A stretch of DNA of 64,000 nt, taken from positions 20,995,423 to 21,059,422 of the forward strand of contig JABAKD010000025.1 of the NCBI GenBank assembly GCA_012845835.1. The letters are read 5' to 3'. This DNA comes from Undaria pinnatifida (taxonomy: Eukaryota; Sar; Phaeophyceae; Laminariales; Alariaceae). Position numbers and translations under genes: made by a program. The notes under the pieces are model-generated. The model was given only the letters and a program-made list of their open reading frames with translations, ran no database searches and was not told the DNA's origin. Positions 52,901 to 61,900 of this stretch are shown here, piece after piece. Every line of letters starts with the position of its first letter. Positions within the stretch are counted from its first letter, which is position 1.

Positions 52901-55900
52901 GTCTGGGTGCCTCACGTCTTTTTTTGTAATCCCACACTATTTCCATGTAGTTTGTTGACGAACTCATTGGTGCTAATACAATGGGATTAAGCCACTGCAC
53001 TCGATGCCTCTGCCTTCACTCCTGACAAGTGGCTCTTGGCAAGGTACGGCTCACTCTTCATGCATCCCACGGAACACCTCCCGGTGGTTTGCGCTTGGTG
53101 CAAGCAGTGTATGCGTGGTCGGTGAAAACCCGACATGCTCCGTCCTGGCATTGTAGAGATGCGAGGGTCTATGACCTTACAGATTACGGCCATGCACGAA
53201 AATGGTGACCCCCCCCCCTCTTCCCTCCTTACCCTGCCTCGCCCCCTAAAACGTACACCAGCGAAGTTGCAGGATGCCGTTCCTCCCTTCCCCACGCCAT
53301 TGGCGATGGAGCTTCTTGAGGAAGAACTGGCCCAGCCGCCGTCAGAAGTGTTCAGCGAGATCAGCGAGGATCCCATCGCGTCGGCGTCGCTGGCTCAGGT
53401 GTGCGCATGTAGCGCATACTAAAGTATGTAGCGCGTACAATGAGCATCTAACGCATTCAATGCGCATGTAGCGCCTACAAAGTTGGATCAAAACACAGCT
53501 GGCTCAGGTGGGTGCGCATGTAGCGCATATAACATCCAATCATGCCATAGCGGCGGCACTCCCACACGTGCTGACGATATCATGCGAACATATTCACGTG
53601 ATGGGTTCTCGGGTATTTGGTATTCTCCCGCTCCACAGTTTTATTAGATCTTAACAATACACTACAGCTGTGAGATCCAGGGTTTCGTCGAAACTCATAT
53701 TTGCAAGCTTTGTTTGATACTCCGGCCGCGCGTGCTACGCGGTGTGTAGGTCCTCATGAAGTATACAGGTCGGCGACCCCCCTTAGTGCCAGCTAGTACC
53801 AGCGCCAACAGGGTAATACAAACACGGTATATCTTTTATCAATCTGCGCGCGGAAACTATGTCCAACCCTTTTTGTTGGGAACGAAATCTGACGGCTGTG
53901 GAACTACGTATTATATCATACGCTTGACCGACAAGGATCCCGTCATGTCGACGTCGCTGGCTCAAGTGTGCGCATGTAGCGCATACGATGCACATGTAGT
54001 GCATATATCATTCATTCTCGTGCGAGAGCGATCTAGGTCATCGCGAACAAGAGGCTGCTAATGGTTGGTTTTGTAGTCATCTTCTGTTATGGCTCTTTAG
54101 GGTCGGAACGAAAGCCCATATCGGAGACAGTCGCTGGTTCAGTATATACTTCGAAGTACGCATATAGTGCATATATCTTTCATCGAGACATAGCTGAGGC
54201 ACTCGCACACGTGGTGACGAGAAGGAGATGACTTGTTCACGAAAGGGGCGTTGAATATGTGATCTCCTCCCGCTACACGTTGTACCATATGCTTGATCAG
54301 CGAAAATCATTTTCATGTCGGCGTCGCTGGCTCAGGTGTGCTCATGTAGTGCATACGATGCGAATGCAACTCATACAGTATCCAATCTTGTGCGAAGGCG
54401 ACCTAGGGCACTGCGAGCAAATGGCTGCTACGGCATATGCTTGGTGTTGTAGCCGTCGTCTTTTATGGCTCTTTTGCGGCCGAACGAAAAGCCCGCATCG
54501 TCCACACTCGTTGATACATTATTTGAGCATATACCGCATACAGCATGCAATCAAAACATGTCCGCGCGACACTCGCATACGTGCTGACCGAGATAACAAA
54601 AGAAGATGCAATGTTCGCGTATAATAGGTCCTCGAGTACTGGGTAGGTCTGGCTCCCGCTGCAAAGCATGTAGCTGATCTTAACCCTCTCGGGAAGCATA
54701 TTGGGACCCATATGTGGCGACCAAATGACCCATAGTGGGGCCTGTGTATGGCGGCCAAAACAAATAATACTGGGCCCCATATGTGGCGACAACAGATAAC
54801 GATGAGTTCGTGTTACCAAGCGTCTCGGAAGAGCGCGCAACAGTACTATTGGTAGTATCACCGTGCTACGCGCGTGTCGCACAGACAGCTCCTTACGCTG
54901 CAGTCCGGACAACCCCCCTACCCCCAGCGACTGCCGGCTGCCTCGTGTGGTCGAGGATGTAGTTTTTTTTTTTTTTTTTTCAATGTTCATTCCTCTCTGA
55001 ATATCAAAAAGGGTTGAACGCTTGTCCTTGCTTTGGTGGCGTTCTTGCGCCAGATATATCGATAATATATCTTGTTCACCCGCTACATACCGTGTACCTG
55101 GTATTTACCCTCTTCGAACTGAACCCAACGTTTGGTTGGGGCAGACTACTTGGAATTGGAATGGCCTCGTTTTGCGATGGTCAAAGGGTAATGATGTACG
55201 ATTATCTCTGGGTTTGGCGGTGTTCTTGTGTCAGGTGTACCGGGGTGTTCTTAAATCGGACGGGCGCGCGGTGGCGATCAAGATCCAGCGGCCGGGGCTT
55301 GTCCAGGCGGTTACAAAAGATCTTTACGTGCTGAAGAGGGCGGTGGGGGTATACCAAAAGCTTTCAGACAGGCAAGAGAGAGGAAAGTTGCGCGCTTTCG
55401 GCTTTCGACTCTTGCCGTGCGTTTGAACCCCCCCTGTGCTGTCAAACACCAGTGACGGAGTTATCCTTTGTTTTGGTCACCCAGATCCCCATTTTCGTTC
55501 ACAGTTTTATGCTACTACCACCCCTCCCCCCTCTCACCTTCTTTCTACCCCTGGATTGTGCCAGGCACATTTCGCGCCGTTTGACGCGGTCCCTGCTCTT
55601 ATGTATACGCGCTCGCTGCTGTTATTTCAGTGCGTGGATCTGTTCGGAACAGTCGAAATAATTTTCCGTGCGCCTCCTGTGCACCGATGTACCCCTCTGT
55701 TCGCGTAGGTGGACAGCGCAGATGACAGACTACAACGAGCTCCTTCGCGTATGGGCGACCGGCTTTTACCAGGCGAGTCTCTCGCCCCGCCATGTGTCTA
55801 AAGAGCGCCGGATATCTTTCAAGACGGAGTCTAACAACTACAAAATATTTGCGAGTGACACTGTTTTGCAGTCCTCGTTTGTGACATGATACGGGTGTTA

Positions 55901-58900
55901 TTGGATACCCCCCTTCGCCTCCGGTCTCTCTACCCCCCCCGTGCTATGTTGTCATGTATTATGGGATTTCTAAATGGCGCGAGTCCACAGGTTCGCATGA
56001 AGAGGTCAACTCAGGATTTGGGAACTCCGTTTTTCCGTCTTCACGTTCCCTTGGAGAAACAGCTGCGGCCATGAATGTACCCCCCGCCCCGCATAAACGC
56101 TACCCGCCCCAACCCAAGTAAGTCGATATATTTCGAAGCTGTCACCCATATGTACGAAAGTACGCACAAGGTGCCGCAGTCCGCCCCACAACTGGCTTTT
56201 AGTTTGATGAAGCTCACCGTTCATGCGACTCGGCGAACAACTCACGGTGCTTCGCGCTTAGTGCACGCGATGTCTGCCTGGGCGGTGCAAACCCGACGTT
56301 CTCCGTGCCGACAGTGTAGGAATGCGAGGGTCTATGGTCGTACGACGACGGGTATGCATGAGATGAGTACCCCCCCCCCTAATCCCCAACCCATAGAAGC
56401 CCCCCCCCTTCTTGCCCCTCCCTTAAAATATACTTCGAAGTATGTAATAGTTGACCTCGGTTGGCACCGACGCTGTAAAACATTATATATATATATTTGG
56501 GATGGCGTTGGTTGGCAACGACGCTGTAAGACACGCCAATCACTGCGTGAGCTAGACAACCAGGGCACCGTTTTTTTTTTTCTAGCGGTCACCAGGATGG
56601 TTATCGAGTTAGATAATATTGTGCGCGGTGGAGAACCCTAACTCCGCACAAGGCGAATGACCGCATCACGTAGTGTGAATATGGTAAGGCACCCATGAGG
56701 CAGTTACATAGTAATACCCATTGCTGTCTCTGGAGTGGCCTCACCAGAAACAAAGCAACTCATGGGCGCTGTCACCCATAAGCAAGGAAGTAGGCACAAG
56801 GTGCCGAGGTCGGTCTTACGAGCGGTTCTTGGAAGGATGCAGTTCACCCTTCATGCGACTCGCCGAACGCCTCACGGCGCTTTGCGCTTGGTGCAAGCAA
56901 TGTCTGCCTGGTTGGTGAACACCCGACGTGCTCCGTCCCGGCACAGTAGGGATGCGGGTCTATGGTCATACGACTACGGCCATGCATAAACTAAGTACGT
57001 CCCCCAACTCTCCCCGCTTGTTCTATTTCTCGACAAGGACGCATGAGCAATGATCAAATGGCTGCGGCAAGTAACGAATGAGTTCATTCGAAGTTGTCAT
57101 CCGATATGCAGGAAAGTACACACAAGGCGCGGAAGCCCGCCTCACAAGTGGTTCTTATTGAGATGGAGCTCACCCTCCATGCGACTCGCCGAACACCTCA
57201 CGGCGCTTCGCGCATGGTGCACGCGATGTCTGCCTGGTCGTTGAAAACCCGACCTGCCCCGTCTAGGCATTTGTAGGGATGCGAGGGTCAATGGTCTGAA
57301 GACTACGGCTATGCATGAACTGAGTACCCCCCCTCCCCCGCAACGCGTCCCCGCCCCCGCGCCCTCCCTCCCTGTTGCCGGTTCCGGATTGTGCAGGAGC
57401 TAGACTTTCTGAACGAAGCAAACAACCAGATACGAATGAAGAACGTGCTGTCAAGCATGGAAGGAGAGGTCTTCGTTCCCGACGTAGTCCTGGAGCTGTC
57501 GACGAGGAGGGTGCTCGTGAGCGAGTGGGTCGACGGCGTGAAGCTAACCAAAGCTGATCCTTCGGAAGTGAGGAAAAAAAACGAGACGAGTAAAAATGTC
57601 ATTCGCAGGGGAAAGTACGACGAATGCCGGCGACACGAGATAACAGCACATCTCGTTCGTATTTATTTGGAGGAAACACAAGCGGTTTAGACGAAACCAG
57701 CCAAAATATATATCATTCGTATTTATCCTTATTACATAATACGCTAATAGGAGGGAACAAGAGCAGTGCAGGCCACCTACCCGAAGGGTTGCCGCGAAAA
57801 GCAGAATCGTGCGGCAAGTTGTGGGGGAAGAAGGCACAAGCATGCTGCTAATAGTACTGTAGAGGTGCACCTAATTTTTGTAAGGGTCCTTACCTCGCTT
57901 GAGGAGCTCTGTGCCCAACCCAAACGTGACATTCGTGAGAAAATTGTACGTGTGATGCCTTCGCAACTGGAAACCTGTTTTTGGGGACACATTACTTGGA
58001 GATAGTATAGGGAGGGGTTTGGGGATTCTGGAGGAGATATCCCGACGAACGATCCCATGGCCTACAGTAGTAGGTACTATTTGGTACTATTAGGTGCTAC
58101 TAAGTACGACTAGCTAGTATTAGGTACTGTTAGGTACTACTAAGTACTATTTTGTACTCTTTGGTACTCTTAGGTACGTTAGGATAGAATGGGGCAGTTT
58201 TACTGCACACTAGTAGGTGCTGTTAGTTTTTTTTGGTAGTATCGCTATTGGCAGTATTAGGTAGTGTTGGGTACTATTGCTGTAGGTGCTATTCGGTACG
58301 ATTCGGTACTATTCGGTACTGTTCGGTACAATTCGGTACAATTCGGTACTACTAGGTACTGTTCGGTACTATTGTGTACTATCAGGCACTCTTAGGTACT
58401 ATCACTATTAGGTACTATTAGGTACAGTTAGGTGCTATTCGGTGCTATTAGGTGCTATTAGTACTATTAGTTACTATTTGGTACTATTAGGTACCTGGTA
58501 TATAACGATAAATGGCGTGAAACACCAATGGGATTCGAACAATATTCGGTACACTACAGTACTTCCTCAGGCGAAGAGCCCCGTCAAGCAGAAAATGCTT
58601 TGGCCAAGACAAGCGATACCCCTGCCCTTGCACGCATCATTGTCTCACTGTCTCATTCGTGGGAGGAATCACGAACACTTCCGCCCAAAGAGTATTAGGG
58701 ACTGCAGAAGCATGTGGTAATTTGCTGCGGAAGGAGGCACTGACATGCGGCGCGCTTGTGCGTGCCGTTTGAGTTTCTTGACCCCCCTATTGCGGGACGT
58801 GGTAACGAACTGGTTGCGTCGCGCGTATAATTGTTTCGAACCCTTAGCAGAGGAAAACCCCCTGGTCACGTCGTCGGTTTGCCCGATATGTTTTTCGGCT

Positions 58901-61900
58901 TTCTCCGGGTGAACTACTCGATCCGTCGCTTTGTTTGCCTTGTTTGGATTCCCCCTGATGTACAGCACGTACAGGTCTGGAGCCCTAGCATTCAAGAGTC
59001 CGCCGCTAAATGTTGCGTTTGTTTTAGCTTTGTAGGGTCCACTGCTAAATGTCGGGGTTTCTTTAGTTTTGTTGGCACTCAAAACACGCTTCCTCCTGAA
59101 ACGTGCGCATAGATCCGAGAGCTGACCAGCATCGCCCAGGAGGCGTTCCTGGTGCAGCTCCTAGGGGAGGGATTCATGCACTGCGACCCACATCCCGGTG
59201 AGCGCGAACCTACCTGAAGTTGGGCGGTTTTGATGGCAGTGACTCCTTCAAAGTGCCGCCATTAGTGGTACGCTGAAATGTTTTGCTTCCACAGCACTGG
59301 CCTAATTTGGTACGCGAGTAAGAGGCTAGTGGATGGTGCCATATATCCAAAAGAAATGCACGTTCGGGTATAACTCGCAGGCTAGCACCGATCTCCATAC
59401 TCAGTTCCGCGGAACCGCGTGCGGTAGCAGCGGCGAGTAGACCTTTCTACTTTGCTGAGCCACATTTGGAAGGAGAACGCGGGGAAATAAAGGAGGATGC
59501 TGGGTGACGAGACTGCGATAGCTTGCGCCTGTGGCTCGCCTCGTCGCTCCTCTCCCACTGATCCGTCTGTGTTTTTAAGTCGCATCTTTGTTTTCCGTGT
59601 TTTGCTTGTTGTGCTTGTTTTTGTAGGATGCCCCCTTCCCCCCCCCTTCGATCTTTTTTGACTCGGCGAGATCGAGCCAACGTGGATAGGGCTGTCTAAT
59701 GCACCGCTCCCCACCCCCGTCCCCGCCCCCGCTGCTGACGCTGCTCGGCATCCCGTCGCACGGGCCGTTCTCCCCCTCTCCTCTTCGTCATGGATGTTGT
59801 TTGGTCACACTAGCGATCGTCGGCTCTTGCGATTCAATCACGATCCTCCACGCCATCTAAGCAACCGCCCAACAGCCCCCCCGTTCACGCTTGGTGCAAG
59901 TAATATCTGACTGGTCGGCGAAAAGCCGACGCGCTCCGTCCCGGCATTGTAGGGAAGCGAGGGTCTATACCATATGGTCATACGACTACGGCCATGCACA
60001 AACTGAGTACACCCCCTCCCTCTCCCCGCGCGCGCTACCAGCGCCGTCGAGAGTTGGGGTGTTTTGGGCGCATGTTCTTGAGGTGGCATCATGACCTGGT
60101 TTTTGTTACTACCGCTCATGTGATGATTTTCTCTGTGTGCTTGTACTCAGGGAACATGCTGCTCGTGGACGAAAACATGCGGGCCGAGCGAGGCAGGCTG
60201 GCCCTCTTAGATTTCGGACTGATGGCGGAGCTGGGGGCTCGGGAGAGGGAAGGCATGGTGAGAAATTGGTGTAGGGGTCAGAAAATAGAAACATACGGAC
60301 TTGGTGGTTTGATGGTGTTGGTGGTGTTGGTGTTGGTGTTGGTGTTGGTGTTGGTGTTGGTGTTGGTGTTGATGTTGGTGTTGGTGTTGGTGTTGGTGTT
60401 GGTGTTGGTGTTGGCGTTGGTGTTGGTGTTGGTGTTGGTGTTGGTCGTGGTGTTGGTGTTGGTGTTGGCGTTGGTGTTGGTGTTGGTGTTGGTGTTGGTG
60501 TTGGTGTTGGCGTTGGTGTTGGTGTTGGTGTTGGTGTTGGTGTTGGTGTTGGTGTTGGTGTTGGCGTTGGTGTTGGTGTTGGTGTTGGTGTTGGCGTTGG
60601 TGTTGGCGTTGGTGTTGCTCTTGGTGATGGTGTTGGTGTTGCTCTTGGTGTTTGTGTTGGTATTGGTACTGGTGTTGTCGGTATTAGTGTCGTTGGTGCT
60701 TGTAAAGCACGAAATATGCAATGGCTTTCGCTTTCAAACCCGACCGGGATACGGCCCCCGTGCGTGGGCAGGACTGGGGGAGAATACATTACGTCTGGCG
60801 GTCGAGAAGACCTCCGCCTTCAGTTATGATCAACGTGTACGATGCCCGTTCCAGGCGCGTGCCACGATGCGGGTAGCAGCTGTTGGCCAAACTTTTTCAG
60901 ACTAATGGGGCTCCTGAACCCTGAAGCGAGGGCTTACCCAGCATTGTTGGAACACCAATATTAATGGTGTGTTTCAATGTTTCCGTTCTTCGCGATACGT
61001 CCATGTAGTTGTTCGTCGGGTTTCACCTTAGTATTTTATCGGCGTCGGTGCTAGGGTGGTGTATATAACTCAATAATTCAAGCGAGGAGCCTCAGAATAT
61101 TCAGGTGCGCCCGCTGCCGCCGTGACGTGCCTCTGAACGGCGTCGTCTCTACGCGGCCCCGGCTGGGCTCCTCTGACGCCTCGATACCGCTTTCCTGTCG
61201 CACGCGTGATCGTTCGTGTTCCAGGTGAGCGCGTTAATCCACACTGCAAATAGGGACTACAAGGCACTTATTGAGGACTTGGTGGCTCTTGAGGTGCTTC
61301 CGGCGGACACCGATCGCGGCCAGGTCAGTTCGGATGAAAACCATCAATAGTTTCGTCTGTCTGCATCGTTTCCCACAAATACGGAAATCCGTTCTTTGCG
61401 GTATTGCAGCGCCAACGATAAGCGTTACCGTCCGTTCCCTGGTTGTTACCTGGTACCAGGTACTGCTTAAGGTTGGGTGGAGGCATGGTGATTTTGTGAC
61501 ATTTTCGGACTTAAATGTAGGGGTACGGCCCGAAGCAGATGCTTGCAAAGCCAAACCAGATACTGGGTTCGCATGAAAAACATACAGCCGCAGGCAACAA
61601 CGACGAAAAAACCATCAAACTCACGTCTCCCTTGCATGTGGGAGTTCAGTATTGTTTTTGCGCCCTTCACTACTGCTACCTACCTGGTATGTGCCAGGTG
61701 TATCCCAGCCCGATGCAAAGTGAATATTCCACACCTCGGGAGGTCACGATCTAAACCACCTAGATCATCTAGATCATCTACAGCACATCCCACATCTGCC
61801 GCTGTGATATGTTGTACGGAATCTGTTTATGTGGACTACTTATCCAAGCCCGGAAACATGTGGTAGATAGATGATGCAGACCTTACGGTTCCCACCGGGT

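Larger units (their letters stand above)
55773..57396 (+). other. GC-AG intron 7 of the ABC1 kinase gene
   Basis: Donor CAG|GCGAGT, acceptor TGTGCAG. Contains three R1 copies and one R2 copy. Confidence 0.65.

Noticed and set aside
53756-54061. Plus-strand frame containing SLAQVCAC
   Set aside because: It is a decayed copy of the exon 5 end in the tandem array. No nucleotide-binding loop precedes it and no downstream exon needs it.
59994-60905. Long plus-strand frame of about 300 codons rich in Val-Leu, with minus-strand Thr-Pro and Thr-Asn frames
   Set aside because: The length comes from the GTTGGT microsatellite, which is open in several frames. Only 60151-60257 inside it is a real exon.
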